Below are positions 35,400-48,720 of a DNA stretch of 64,000 bases, one piece after another (within the stretch, counting starts at the first letter, position 1; every line of letters begins with the position of its first letter). The notes under the pieces were generated by a model. It did not search any database. It saw only the letters and a program-made list of their open reading frames with translations, and was not told where the DNA came from. The position numbers were made by a program, and so were the translations under genes. The DNA is from Lepidonotus clava (lineage: Eukaryota > Annelida > Polychaeta > Phyllodocida > Polynoidae): NCBI GenBank assembly GCA_936440205.1, contig OW387145.1, positions 29,019,075 to 29,083,074 on the forward strand. Reading direction: 5' to 3'.

Positions 35400-36510
35400 T
35401 GCTCTTAAATCCTAATCAAATCTGGACTGAATGGCGTTTACTCCGAAAGCATGTTAACTCCTAACAGGGTTAGCAAGGAGCAGTAGGGTGGGGGTGGGGC
35501 CTAACACTGTACACTATTGCCCCTACGCCCCACCTCACATCCCTGCTGTCTTGCGGTGGGTCACTCCTATACTATAGGGATCAACAGATCTATCGGAGAC
35601 ATTCTCCCGACTTTTACAAACAAATCTCACTATGTGTTAATACAAACAAAGTGGCATACACATTAGGGATCTCCCGGGTTGAGATGGCAATTGAGGATCA
35701 CCTTTCTCCTGACTTGTTGCCTGATAGCCATCCAAGCATGCAATTGCTATGGAGAGGCAATGGTAATCACGAAGCAATTATCATCCCACGGCTGCTGCGC
35801 TGCTAACACGCCTCTACTCGGCCCACCTTTAACCCACAGAGGCGGGGCCCTCATGCTGATTACTGGCACAGGTGTGGATCCTCAGGTACCCGGAGAAGTT
35901 GTCCTGGTAATCCTGGCTCCTGTCAAACCCTGGATGGATTACAACTTGTCCCTCTTGCCGTCGGTGTTTAATGCCAAGGGCGGGGAGCATTTGGCGGATG
36001 ATGTGTGTCGATACGGCGAGCAGCTCAGCCATGCTTGTGAGTTGCTCCTCACTCGGAGGTGCCGCCAGTATGACTGAGGCCTCTAATAATACTACTCCAG
36101 CCGCGTGTTGTACTCCTCCAGGCCTCCTGCCGTCACTGAGGCGTCTGCTGCGGTCGGCATTGTCGGCGCCGCCGTCGTCGTTACCGCTGCTGCTGACTGC
36201 GCCGGAGAGAGTGAGTGACTCGGCGGCCTAGTCAGGAGCAACTCCGGAGCACTTCGACGCTCGCTCGCCGCCCCTAGTCTCCCGTGATGAGTGCTGGCAC
36301 ACGGCTCACCCCCCCATCGGCCGGTGAGGGGCTCGGGGGCTGCTGGGCGGCCGGCAGGGGAGGGAAGGGAGGGGGTAGCGGCTGGGTGGGTAGGTAGCTG
36401 GGGTTAGGCAGTGCAGCTATGGGGTGGGGCACATCCAAGGCGCCAGAGGAGGGTTGGAGGATGAGGCAGTGGTTGTGGTGGTGGGCTCGGGGAAGGAAAC
36501 CACCTGTATT
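35400..36510 (-). promoter_or_regulatory. CpG-rich promoter-like island
   Basis: The highest local CpG density in the window (especially 36,040-36,260) with GAGCAGCTC at 36,018-36,026, GAGTTGCTC at 36,039-36,047 and GAGCAACTC at 36,236-36,244. It lies upstream of the minus-strand ATG at 35,364 and may hold its start site. Plus-strand frames here (132 codons at 35,679-36,077; 86 codons at 35,971-36,231) overlap in different frames and are typical of CpG-rich DNA; coding on the plus strand is not excluded. Confidence 0.4.
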
Positions 36511-36514
36511 CTGT

Positions 36515-39055
36515 CCCTCAATCCCACTGACAATTGCCAATAGGAAGTGCCTCACCCTGGGATGTTTTTCACTTCCTGAAGCAATTGCAAGAAGTTTTCC
36601 TCCAATGGCCGACCTCGCTTGTATATGTACATACGTGGCCAGTTGGATTTTCACCAAGTCTTGTAAAACAAAAGAGCAATGTGAATATTTTACCAGCCAA
36701 TATTTGCAGACAATTGCTACTTTTGCGAAAAACAACTGTCAGCCATCTGGGATTATTCTTTTGCAGTAGAAATAGCTCACTCTCATAAAATACTATAAAA
36801 CATCCAAAGGGAAAGGGGTATAGAACATGCCCCTTAAGGATTTGTAGCAACCGCACATCTCTGTTTTGCTTTTGTGAAAATCCCCTTCTTTTTATACACC
36901 ATCAGAGTCCCTGATGGCTTACTTCTCACAGAGAGAAATAGGTGTTGGCTTTTTGTTGGGTGTCTCACCACTGCTCACGTGTGTGGGAGGTATCTAATAA
37001 ATAAGTTTACCTGTGCTTATACTTTGTCATTGTAACCAGATATGGAGTTCAATTACAACATATTTTCTAGCTAAACCCCATGAAGTTTGCTCATACGTGA
37101 CAGTAATATAAGAGTGATATCCATTACAGATACAACCAAATGAAAACAAATCGAATTACCACAGTGATACATATAATTATGTTCTGAAAGACCAGCACTA
37201 GGATTAGTAGACAACCTCTAAATGTCGACCAGGATACGTAGCCCAATCTTTTGGATTTGTAGCCTAACATTTAAGATTATTAAAAGTCGCACTTCAATTC
37301 ACATCCTTGAACGTAATTAGATTCTGTTTCAAATAACACCTGATAAGCAAGCCAAATTGCACGCCTATCGAAGCAGTGATAAACTGGGCATGTCTATTAC
37401 GTAGCCTGAAAGAGAGATGAATCGATGATTCTGTGTGAATGAACATGTGTATGTACCTTTTCGTTCTATATGCCATACACCTGTGCTGATATATAATCTC
37501 TCATCAGAATGTGTGGCAGGATTTACAAAAGCTATATTCTTTTTTATAAGCCTCTCCCTTTGATAGTTGGGCATTTTTGGCAAAGCCTTACTTTTGTGTT
37601 TAATCTTTTTTCTTTTGGATCGTTTGATGTAGGTCCAATATGCCTCGGTTAGGTGTGGTGGGTGAGAGAAAATATATAATGATAGATATATGGATGTTTT
37701 ATGCATAGGCCTATATTATGTTATTGTATCTACATATATATGCATACACGCATAAATAGATTGGGGAAACAGGTACCTGTTTACAGGGAGCTCTCTATAG
37801 ATTAGTGGCAATGCCAAAATGCCATAATATTATTAGGAATACAAGTTTTCCAAATGAAGATACGATATGGAACAATCTATCTGCAAAGGGTCAGCGAGCA
37901 ACAAGGGAAAGGAAATACTATGGAAAATATAGAGTGGATATACAGAATTGTGTTCCCTATGGCTCATCAACCTATTTATGTACATACAGTCACTGTAAAT
38001 ACTTTGCTCCTCCCACACCACCTTTGCTAATGGTGAAGCTACAATAAGACACATTTATTAAAACCATGACCTTATTATATCAAAATCAGTTTTAATCATA
38101 AATCATTTAAGATAATCTGATTTTATTTGTAAATTAACCTAAATTCCTCTGAAGTAAAACAATTATAACTGCTGCTTGCGTTCGCTAGACACAAATCCTT
38201 CATAACAATGCAAACCTCCGGCCTTGCACTAGCTATCTTTGACTCAGTTATCTTTGAGTATACGATATGAACACCCACCCCCATCCCTCCATTTCGGTGC
38301 ACTTCTAACGATTCTGGTTCTGCAGCAGGTACAATTAAGGGGTAGAGGGAGGGGACAAAAATGTACACAGAGGCTCAGCAAGGGCACCTCATGCTGTATA
38401 CCACAGCAGCAACTCCCAGATGTCTATATAAAACAGGCCTTGGTGTTAGAAGCGGCGACGAGACGTTTTTTGTGTCACCCTGGTTGCACACCTTTTTGGT
38501 AATTGCCATTTGTGCCCACTCCCTACCTGTTATATCCCAGATATTCAGTTAGAATCGACAACAATTGACCACTATCACCCCCATAATTGTACCCATTGTT
38601 TGCTTTATGGTGTAGCAGATCACGTTTCCTATTGTGTTCATAAGCATATAATATGCATATATTTGTGTGTAGGCTAAACTTTCAAACACCATGTATTCAC
38701 CACATTTTGGAATGCATACAATTCGGTTACACTGGTATTCTTGTAGCTGAGTTAGTAAAACTCATAATCATGAAAAAGAACATCAATTGATAGACCTATT
38801 AACTGAATATTGATAAATATCATTTAGATAGAAATATCACACTAAACACATGTTGAGACCTCAAATAAAGGGACTAGACATTCACACCTCATCTGTCCTT
38901 AAAATAACGTTCTGTCATTAACCTGATTAACGGTCTCCCCCCACCAACCCTTTGATCACCCAACACTACACTCTTTCATCTTACTGTTATCATTCCATTA
39001 TTCCTTCCTCTTTTCATACCTGAGTGCTCTAGTCCGTACCAACTCACCTGGGAGG
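36515..39055. other. Unique sequence, nothing firm
   Basis: Several 60-110-codon frames occur on both strands without known motifs or paired splice sites. No repeats seen. Confidence 0.4.
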
Positions 39056-39059
39056 ACTG

Positions 39060-39240
39060 CCCCTGCCAGGACAGACCGAGGAGTGGTGTCTTGGTCTGAC
39101 CCGCTGACCTGGCGAGCTGTGGGCCAGCTGCTCATACTCCCACCCCCTCCCCATCACCACCCCGACCTGCTCCACAGAGAGCTGCTCCCAACTGGTCCTC
39201 CACTCTGTGAACTGCTCAGACCTGCTCAGGGGTCAGTAGG
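39060..39240. promoter_or_regulatory. GC island with GAGCTGCTC and near variants
   Basis: CAGCTGCTC (39,125), GAGCTGCTC (39,179), GAACTGCTC (39,209) and ACCTGCTC (39,220) lie in order over about 100 bp. On the minus strand a frame here ends at a good donor CAG|GTGAGT near 39,047, but it reads as a low-complexity Glu-Gln-Leu repeat imposed by the motif. Confidence 0.45.
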
Positions 39241-39244
39241 GGCA

Positions 39245-40495
39245 CTTTACTCTATGGTCTCATATATGTGCAGATATAAGGCAAACTAGAGGAACGGTCC
39301 CTCACATTTATTGTTTGCATTATTATCTAGAATATAGTGCATATCTTTTAAAAAGATAATACAATGAAATGGCACCTGATGAAGGCTCACAGTGACTGTG
39401 AATCACACATAGGCCAATACGTCCTTCATGTTCAAAACATTTTCAAAATTTGGTTGTGGAAGGTTACTATTCACATAATTAATCAAATACAATGCTATTC
39501 AATGACAGCGATAATGAAAGGCACTATTGGAAGATGAGGATTTTTACCTGTCGTGTCCAAGTTGTCTGGTGGAGATAAAAAGAGACCAGTGCGTCATTAG
39601 CGATGCCCAGTATCATAGATGAACCATTATAGAAAAACACTATAATATTTCTGTGCTCCGTACACTAACAGCTCTAGTAAAACGATCACCAATATAGTGT
39701 TAGAGTGCAGCAAATTGCCTGACCACAGTACACTCTAACTTCTAACGACCTCCGCCTCCCACCTGTGTGTCAGAGAATCAGGACACACCCCTCAACAATG
39801 AAAAAGAGCCCCACAGTATTAGCACAAACAGGCAGACATCGGATATATTGACAGCAAGGCTTTTATTAAAGTCATATCGAGTCTCCTTTTTAGTTCAACT
39901 ATATAGTATTAGCCGCGACAGTCTGTGATGCTAGCTCCAGTTTGCTTTTTGCATGCTGGTTTATCTATATACACAATGTTTTGTATGGGTCGCAGCTTTT
40001 ATCGGTATAATCATAAGTGATTTATATTCTGCCATTGCCATAGGACCATCACTTCATGCTGTTTGCCAGACCTACACTGGTAATTTACTTCGTGATTACC
40101 ATTTTACATGTATCAAAACATCAACAAACAGGTCATTCAAGCCCAATCCTCACTATATGATTATACAGATCATGATCTATGTGTTTACATAATCCTTGTC
40201 ATAGAATTACAAATTCCCTCTGTCTATTCCTGATTAATGGTTAGACCTTTTTCCTGGAATATACCTGAACTGAATGAAAGCAAAACACTGCATGTAATCA
40301 CTGTAGTGAGTATTCAATGTTCCATTTTTTCTGTACTAAAGCATAATTATTCTTGCTTGCTTACTTACTTAATTAGCTAATAATTTCCAATATTTTTATT
40401 CTCCATTTACAACCCTAACTAAATTAGCGGACTTCCAATACAATTGACTACTAAGGCTTCAAACATTCAATCATGTCCTCAACCAGTGCACTCAT
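39245..40495. other. AT-rich unique sequence
   Basis: No exon, repeat or RNA gene supported. Confidence 0.45.
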
Positions 40496-40499
40496 TTCC

Positions 40500-40720
40500 C
40501 CTGGCTGCTCCTCCAGTAAGAGGTCCTAACTGCCTCCATGTCGAGCTGCTCCCCAAGAGGACCCTCCTGGCGTGAGCAGCTCACGTGAAGCCGCAACCCG
40601 ACCCTCCCCCTAGGACGAGCTGCTCGGCTTGTCAGGGCCGGCCAGGTGACAGTTCATGAGTCGCTCGGGAGCAGCTCGCACGGCCGGACCCATCCACCGC
40701 CTGGGCCTAGAGATTGATCC
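40500..40720. promoter_or_regulatory. Densest GAGC-W-GCTC cluster
   Basis: Four exact copies within 135 bp: 40,543-40,551, 40,574-40,582, 40,617-40,625 and 40,669-40,677, plus GAGTCGCTC at 40,657. The second copy extends to the palindrome GTGAGCAGCTCAC. The overlapping minus-strand frame (40,610-40,867) is not recognised. Confidence 0.5.
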
Positions 40721-40869
40721 ATGGCGGACCATAATTGTAGCTTTTGAACCACCGTAACCACCATTGCGGTTGCCGTCGTCTTTTGGTTTCTGCCTGAGAA
40801 TGATGACTGGATATTTAACCTGCTGTGGCAGTGTCTGTTTCATATGCTTAAAGCCTATGTTCAACATGC

Positions 40870-42480
40870 TGATTTTGCTGTCAATTTGGAAAAATAGGTA
40901 GGGAGATAAAGGTTAAGTATAGACATATCAATATGATGGTATTACCATTCCTTTTTGAATTTCATATAATAGGAACTATAGTTTCATTTCTTAAAATCAA
41001 ACAAATATGAAGTCAGAAGCATCAACATTGGCCCACAAAATACAGGCTTAAGGTGACATGTTTAAGCTTGTATTTGACATAATGAAAATGTGTTTGCAGT
41101 TTGCCACCGAAACGTGATCATGAATTGTGATACAAATTGAGTAAAGACGAAAGAATTTACCGACATGCTGGTAAAACTTGTCTCTCGACTGCGCGCCAGC
41201 AAGCAATATCAGATACCATAAAAATAACAATTAAAGAGGTTTTGGTAGCTATTGCAAACCGAGGATTTAACTTTTTAACTTGATAACTTTTTTCAACCTC
41301 TGTAAGGGGCCTACCATTAATTACGTAAGCACAAAGGGGTCGGGGCAAGAGGAAGATGTCAAGCGCTTCAGCACATGTCTCATGAGTAAATGTATACTAA
41401 AGGCGCAGGGTAATCTAAAAGAGCATTTCAAAATGAGTGAGAATTTATGGACGACCTCAAAGGAAAACATGTAATCCTCATTGCTGTGGAGGTTCTTATG
41501 AAAAGGGCCATGGGTTGCCGGTACATACTGCCGATTAATGCCATGTGAAATCTACATTTAATGCGATTTCTTACCTGCAACCTGTTCCATAAAAAAAGTG
41601 GATCCGTTAGCTTAAGGAATGCAACATTGCGTAAATTTCTCCGCACCCCTTATGAAACAGGTCGTTTACACCAAGCTGTTTGTGTTATAGACCCAGTGCA
41701 ATTAATACCGGCCCTACCGGTGCTCCATTGAATGCTGAAGGAAACTTTATTTTAAAACGATAAAAACAATACTATGTGAGTTGATAATCCGTCTATTTTC
41801 ATGACAGCCTGGCATTCGCATGTCACATGCTCCCGTCAATTTACATGCAAGTTAGTATCGCAGTTTTCAACTAACCACTAAATTGCCCGTCAAAATACTA
41901 ATTTGGTCCCCATGACCTTGCGGGCAAATACGCTCTATTAACTTATGTAATAGTGCGTAGGTGGCGGGATGGGATCAATGGATCCACAGGTGGTAATTGG
42001 TTATTACCTGTTGACGGGTAGGGTAGAAAAGGTAAGCCGGATGGGCCCATAGGATATCCACTGGTGAGTCGGGGCCTTGTATCAATTACGCAGGGATAAG
42101 GGGTGGCAGGAAATGAGGCAACAATTCGTTGGGCGTAATGTATACGCCCACATAAAAGTCCTGCATTTCATCGGGTGAACTTATAAAAGTCATCCAGGAA
42201 AGGGTCCATATCAATGGATGACCATTAATTTAATCTACAATGCTGTAATTTGGAATCGTTAATTTGACATGACAACATGGAGTAGGCCTATATACATTAA
42301 TGGGAAAGAAATATTGGCAACTATTGATATTGGGAATATCTGAACCACATGACACAAAGCGTGGCTGATACCAACAACAACTAAAAGTGAGGTTGTATCT
42401 GACAGATCTGATAGTATCATTTTAAATTCCACAAACAACCTTGTAACCCAGATTGATAAAGAGCCATGCAAAGCCTGGGC
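40870..42480. other. Unique sequence, one possible MITE tip
   Basis: GGGGCCTACCATTAATTACG at 41,307 resembles transposon tips beginning GGG-CC-TCCAT-AATTACGTAA, but no partner end is visible. Confidence 0.3.
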
Positions 42481-42489
42481 TTTAATCTC

Positions 42490-42790
42490 AGCTGCAGGCT
42501 TACACCTCGTCCCTGGCCATAACCCCACTCCGGCCACTGGCTCCCACCTTTTGTCCTGGCTGGATCAGGCGAGGAGTGGTAGGTGTGGGCAGGTTACTGG
42601 AGAATGGAGCCGTCTGGATTAGAAGTCAAAGGGTGTGTGAGGCACGGTAAATCCGGGCTCAGCCCCCGGGGGAGGGGCCGGATCGGCGTTAAAGTCGGCG
42701 GGAGTGTGACCCGCCTGTGGTTCCTGCTCGTTTGGGAGCAGCTCAAAGTGGGCCGAGTTACTCGTGGGAGTTGGGGTATCTGGTACTATA
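42490..42790. promoter_or_regulatory. GC island with GAGCAGCTC
   Basis: GAGCAGCTC at 42,736-42,744 and a variant GAGTTACTC 19 bp on (42,755-42,763). The 102-codon frame over it (42,583-42,891) is not recognised. Confidence 0.4.
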
Positions 42791-42894
42791 TTGGAACTGC
42801 TCTTAACACCTTTAGCTTTATAGAAATCCAGTATGGTCGTTTTGAGCTAGCTGCATCTGTCCTGCTGTTTACTCTATTTTCAATTTTCTAAATA

Positions 42895-44640
42895 GCCTCT
42901 GAACGCAGCCACAGACATGATCGTTAGAATGTTTTATTCAAACTGTTATGATTATACAAAATTATATATACAATAAGAAATTGCAAATTGCAAACCATTT
43001 TAATCAATGATAGCGTAAATATAAAATTACTCAGAATCTAAAGTAAACCAAATGGTGCAACAACGAAAAGCAAAATTTATTCTTAAGTCGACCGGTATAA
43101 TCAAACCGCCGATGTGACGTAAATTGGCAACGCTTACATAAGAATCTAGTTAGTCAGATTTAAGTTTATTCATTGTAACAACAAGTTATGTTCCTTTATA
43201 ACCATATGGCATTTGGAACTCTTCTGAATAGGCAGGTCATGTCATCTTGCTTTAACGTTATACATATTTGCCTCCGAAATGTCATTTCTACATTATCCTT
43301 AAAGGATATAAATCTTTTCCATCCTATTTGGTTTTAATAATTACATTTTCTTTTTTCCTTAGAGTGACTTATCTAATTCCGGTCAACACAATGTCTTTCC
43401 GGTCTCTCCATCTTTCGTGCCAAATACCTTACCTTACCAAAACTAATTTGACATTATCAATCCTTCTCAATGTCACCTACACTAGGACTCGTTTCCTTAT
43501 TTTCAGCAACTCGTCTTTTCCACATGTCAGTATGACATAAGACAAACTTCTGCGGTATTATCATATTAATCCCCATAACAAAACTTATATTACATTAGCT
43601 CGTCACTGTCCCAAATTGGTTGACGGCATTATCCCTTTAATTAATGTATCAATCTTTTCAACTCAAATGGGCAAAACTAATGTAACTGCTACACTTAATT
43701 CTAGCTTTATTGTAAAAGACTATACTTTGTATTGTATTATGATATATATTTCATGGACATCGGAAGAACTTCGTGTATATGGAGAGATGTTGAATTAAAA
43801 AAAATGAAAGTAATCGATGTCTTGACTTATTCTTACACATGTTCACAATTATAGTTAGAAAAAAATATGCAATTTCACAATTCCAGCTGGACAGCTGGTA
43901 GAAACAGATATAACAATAAGGGACCCGTCCAGGGTAAAATAAAACTCTCACAATAGAAGAGAGGAACTGCAGTCGATCTATGCCTTGAATTATTCTATAG
44001 AGAGTGACTTGAGAGGCAGTGTCCTGCCGCGGCTTCCTGTGCTGGTCAGAGGGCTTTAGTGAACTACAAGTTTTATTGGTAGGGCGTACACAAGGAACCA
44101 AGGGCGCCTGCTAACCTGGGCAAACATTAACAGGGGCGTCCAGGGAGGACCTGTAAACTATAAATGCTTTATTGGCCTCAAGTGTCGCACGATTTGGTGA
44201 GATTGTCTTGTGTCGTATGCGTAAGCTGTGCATTAAAGTTGAATCGGCCTGATAGGTCAGTGTGCTGGTCAGGCAAAGCGCACTTTCGCATTTTTACCGC
44301 TCATTAACTTTTAAGCTAGACATACCATCTGATTTATGCCTATTGTTTCATTCTTATCAAACTACTTGCAAATAATATTTGTTTATAACATGTATGCTGT
44401 TATTATTCTTGTCTTAGTGTCTTAGAACTACTTAAATAAATCAACCTTCACTTCTGAATTACCTTCAAAATGTCTTACAAATTAATGTTAAGCCAAAACT
44501 CAAAGGTCCTCAAATCATTATACAATAGGAGCCTGCGGACAAGGCAGTATGCTATTCAGGCGTAGCATACCAAAATTGTGTTTTATTGCAACGATTTGCT
44601 CCCCTAGAAAACGACCAATTCAAGATAATCGCTCACTGAG
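42895..44640. other. AT-rich sequence with a T/C-rich stretch at 43,270-43,760
   Basis: A strong acceptor (CTTTTTTCCTTAG, to 43,362) precedes a 27-codon open stretch beginning SDLSNSGQHNVFP and ending TAA. This could be a terminal exon, but it is short and the tract is compositionally biased. Confidence 0.25.
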
Positions 44641-44890
44641 TCGTCTTATCCACCTTCAGATCTGGGTCCATTTCAGATGTGGACGCTTGAGGCATTTGTG
44701 GATGCTGGAGAAGGCGGACACTGGAGGAGAGCCAGGAGTGGTCCTCAGAACTGCCTCCTCCAGGGCGTGGCCAAGGCGGGGGGTAAACAAGGCATTGGCC
44801 ACTCAGCGCTATCCGATAGCACGATCGGCCGGCCGAGAAATCCCCCTATTGACCTAATGTGTCCCTTGCCGTCTTGTAGAAAACATCGGC
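44640..44890. other. GC-rich island
   Basis: Contains GTAAACAA (forkhead core), GATCGGCCGGCCGAG and CpGs. Two overlapping frames in different phases argue against coding. Enhancer-like by composition. Confidence 0.3.
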
Positions 44891-44894
44891 AGAA

Positions 44895-47800
44895 TGAGGG
44901 AGTCTAAGACGTGAACCCTTATAGGGAAAAAAGGGCCATATCACCATTGACAAAAAGATCTATTGTTCTTGTTCGAGGCTAGTCAATCAATTTTGGACCG
45001 ATGAAATGAAGAGGAGGAATAAAGAAAACTAATGAAAGTGGTAAGTAGGAAAGTGGATTTGTAAATCCCCGGCTTGAATCTAAGCCCTACAATCTGTAGA
45101 CAGTTACACTCAATGAGACATTGCGATAGTCGATGGTCGATGTATATGGATGCTTTATAGATGTTTATAAAAATAGGGCCTATTGCGTCTCATTATATTA
45201 ACAATCTTATTATGGACAACCTGTTTCTTTTTTGTCCACTGTTGTCCTCCCATGTCACTTTTGATAAAAAGAATTGTGAAAAATACATCAAGCAAATGCT
45301 TTCAATTACAAAAAGGAGGCCGAGTCAACATGACAAGTAGTTTGATTTGTATCAATTGTATTCATTGAAATGATTGGGGTCTCTTGCAGTAATCAATCAA
45401 CTTAGCACTACATAAAAGAAAACAAAGCCAACATATTGAGGCAGATCTATTCAGGTTGGGGTCACATAAAATAGACCGACCAACACAATCTTGGCCGGGG
45501 TAATAGTACATCTGGCTAAATGATCGGTTGCTCAGGTTCCTAAATCAACCTCTAACACTGTGGTTCTCTTGATATCTTTCATTTGGGAAATCAGCCGGTA
45601 CCTCTGGGATCTAGTCAGGCTGCTACAAGGGATGCAGTCATCGATCGATCTACCGGTAAAGGTCTCTGTCCAGAAAAGGTCTCTGACTGGTAAAGGTCTC
45701 TTGATTGGCTCATACGTTACAATACAACTTTTTCTTTCTTCTGTTGTCCGGGAAGGAGGCCATAGTCAACAGCCCTTTCTTGCTTCGTATGCCTTGTATG
45801 TAGCCTGGCGGTAGCCTTTGCAGCAGGGGCCATGCCATATAGGGTGAACAGAGGCACAGATTAATGTACAAACTGATGAGAAAAAGAAATAGAAAAAGAG
45901 TTTTCCCTTAGGCCTACTTCCGCTACTTCATCTGTTGTTAACTAGGTTAGGAATTATATATCCAAACTTCATGATTTTCCTTCTCATAATGTTTCTTTAT
46001 GTGATCCCTGCAAATTATCAGGACTGATTGCACCGAATACAAAAGTTAATGTTAATATTTCCAGTCATCTAGAAGCCCAATTATCCCATGCGAAAATTCA
46101 TAACGCAAAAGTAACACTATTTGCCTTCAATCATTGTTTGTCAGTGAGTAAGAATCCGCATCCTAATGTATAATCCACGCGTTACTTAAATGAGCTCCCC
46201 TTGAAAGCTGGCATATTAGATCTATTTCCAGTAGTGCTTGCACTTGATTCGGGCAGCTTTGGTGCCAAGAGAGCATTTATGACCTTAGATCCATTGGCCT
46301 GATTAATTTTCAGTCTCTTTTAATCTGATGAATAATGGAAATTTATCTTATGAACATGCTTAACGTGATCTGTTAAAGTAAAATTGGAGTAGCAGTGAAG
46401 GGATTTGAGGGTTTAGAATGATTGATTCGATGGACATTGATCGTTTTTTTACCATCCGTAGATTTCATTATAATCTGCAGGCATGTCAAGGTTAGGGGGT
46501 ATTTTAGCCGTATTCTATATCACTGCCCTGTAAGATGAATCTTGATGCTACGATGTTGACAGGATCCCCATTCGTCTGCCATGATTGAGTGTCATTAATT
46601 CTCGGTTATGAATTATCTTTAATTAGTCTTGCCGGCAAATGCCTTGATTTTCATCCCACTCTTTTTTTCCTGCTTCCGCACAAATAGAAGTACCTTTTTG
46701 CATCAGAACGTAAGATAATCATTTCCTGATCGTGGCTGCCTCCCGTTAGCCTGCCAGCAACCAGCCACAGCGATGACGTCACATCCGCTGCGGAGAATTA
46801 TGTCCTATTGTACATCCGGCGAGCCAAGGACCATTGGTCAGTGCTGTTTTCTATTGGGACTAATTGGCCTTAGGATTTGCCCAAACGAGATTTCCGTACT
46901 TTTCCCCAACCCTATCATAGAGACAGTGCTTTAGGAGGCAAAGGGGTTTGTTTTTTGTCGGGAGACAAAAGCCAAAAATGCTGGCTCAGCAAAAAGAAGA
47001 ATGTTGGCCGCTTTAGTGTATGAAACATGCTGGCGCCGATAAGCTGAGAAAACATCAAAGAAACCATCATTGATGCCCAGTGAACAATTCAAAAAGAGTT
47101 CCGTCTGGATCTGTGGAAATGTTACTACCAAACGTTGTCAAAATCTTCTGAAAATCGTTCAAGTGTGAACGTTGATTGATAGTTGCCAGGTTGACTGTAT
47201 AATACACATTTTGTTAACGAGTGCACTATCATAATTATCAAAATTGAAGAGTGATCAGCCTAATATTGGCAATTTAAACCATGAGGAAAATATGACCTTC
47301 AGGCAATGCTTTTAAAGTGGATTCTTATTAAGAATTAAGTTTAATCCGTATATTTGTATGAGATATTGCTTATTTAAGTTTAATGATGTCTCCTCGCGCA
47401 CACGAACGTAATTTTTTAGATGGATATGAAAGGGTAATAACTTTCCAGATAGCAATAACCCATTCACATCATGTCGAATATTTACCTGATATACATATAC
47501 TCTCATAGCAAAAACTGGTAGTGTGATGAACAGCTTGCTAAGCGTAACCCACTTTTGTCATAAAACATCACATTTGACATCTCAGTTTGTAATCATTTAT
47601 ACTCTTGTAAGTAGGGTTTCCAAACATTCTAGCTTCAGCCGTAATACAACATGACAACCACCTGCGGCTGCACTTAGTTTCCATGTACATACTTCGATAA
47701 TTTTAGCCATTTTGTAAGCCAATAGTCAAACAATATTAATGTGGGCAAACCCATTTTAAAATAATGGTCTGAGACATTGGTTTAACCATACTCTCAGTCT

Positions 47801-48195
47801 AAATCTCTTTTGCTCAGGCTATAGCCGCTCCGGGGTTTCATATGTTTATTAATGTTGTACAATGTAATATTCACATATCTCCAAATTTATCCCCTAGAAA
47901 GGTAACCTTAAACAGAATAATAATAACCAGAAACGTGATGATTGTCAGACTTGTAACACCTGAAGATGTGGCAGCTCCAAAGAGAGTTTGATTGCAAGAT
48001 TCAGATAGGCTAAGATCAAGAACATTCTGTGTCCCTCTGTCAAATTAGGGAGTGACCAACATCTAATGTTATCAGAAATGTCTGGGTACCTCGTCTTATG
48101 TTAACCTGCCTGGGCCAAACAATGACCACCACTACTACAACTAAAAGAGGTACCATCAATCAGACCCCAGACCTTCTAAAACTCACATCCTTCTT
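44895..48195. other. Unique sequence with one CRE
   Basis: TGACGTCA at 46,774-46,781 in a small GC-rich patch. No exon, repeat or RNA gene supported elsewhere in this stretch. Confidence 0.4.
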
Positions 48196-48199
48196 TCTA

Positions 48200-48720
48200 C
48201 CAGCAGATCCATTTGAGGGAGGTCTGGGGCTGTCGAGGGGAAGTGTGAGAGGAGACCGGCCTTGAATAGTGACCAAAGGGCCTTGTGGATGGTGAGGCCT
48301 CAGCAGTGGTCATTTCATCACTATATTCTCTTGCTATTGCTAAAAGTGTATAAACCATGGGGAGAACTTTATTGTTAAAGAGATGGTGGTTCAAAAAGAA
48401 AAAAAAAGAGAGAGAAAAAAAAAAGCACTCAAGTGAGCAGTTTTTATTAAGTGTGGGAAAAGCGAGGAAAAGGTCAGTTAGGTGACCTGGTGGTGGTGCT
48501 ATTGTGGTGTTGGGGGCTGAACAACTGTCCTCCTTGTGGTCAGTTATCAGGATCAGGCACACACCTTGTCCTCGTGCCTGGACGCAGGAATGCACGAGGA
48601 ATGGGGAGAAGGGGATCATGGAGAGGGAGGTTGTGCCTCGTGCACAAGGGTTGGCTGTGTAGTACCAGGGCGAGGGACAGAAAGGAAGGGAGAATGAGAG
48701 GGTGGTAAGGGGGTCTTATG
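48200..48720. other. G-rich region with a purine tract
   Basis: A purine-only tract of A and AGAG runs from about 48,395 to 48,425, followed by a G/T-rich stretch. Frames on both strands are compositional. Confidence 0.35.

Noticed and set aside
35679-36077. 132-codon plus-strand frame starting with a hydrophobic segment that resembles a signal peptide
   Set aside because: Starts at TTG, overlaps other equally open frames in a CpG island, and lacks a recognisable mature protein. Kept only as part of the promoter-like island.
36274-36735. 153-codon minus-strand frame
   Set aside because: Pro/Ser-rich over a G-rich tract on the other strand, with conflicting open frames; no motif.
39047-39230. 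Minus-strand exon ending in a consensus donor
   Set aside because: The frame encodes a Glu-Gln-Leu repeat imposed by the GAGCAGCTC DNA motif; no acceptor was fixed.
48197-48708. Long frames on both strands
   Set aside because: Overlapping opposite-strand frames in G-rich sequence with a purine tract; compositional.
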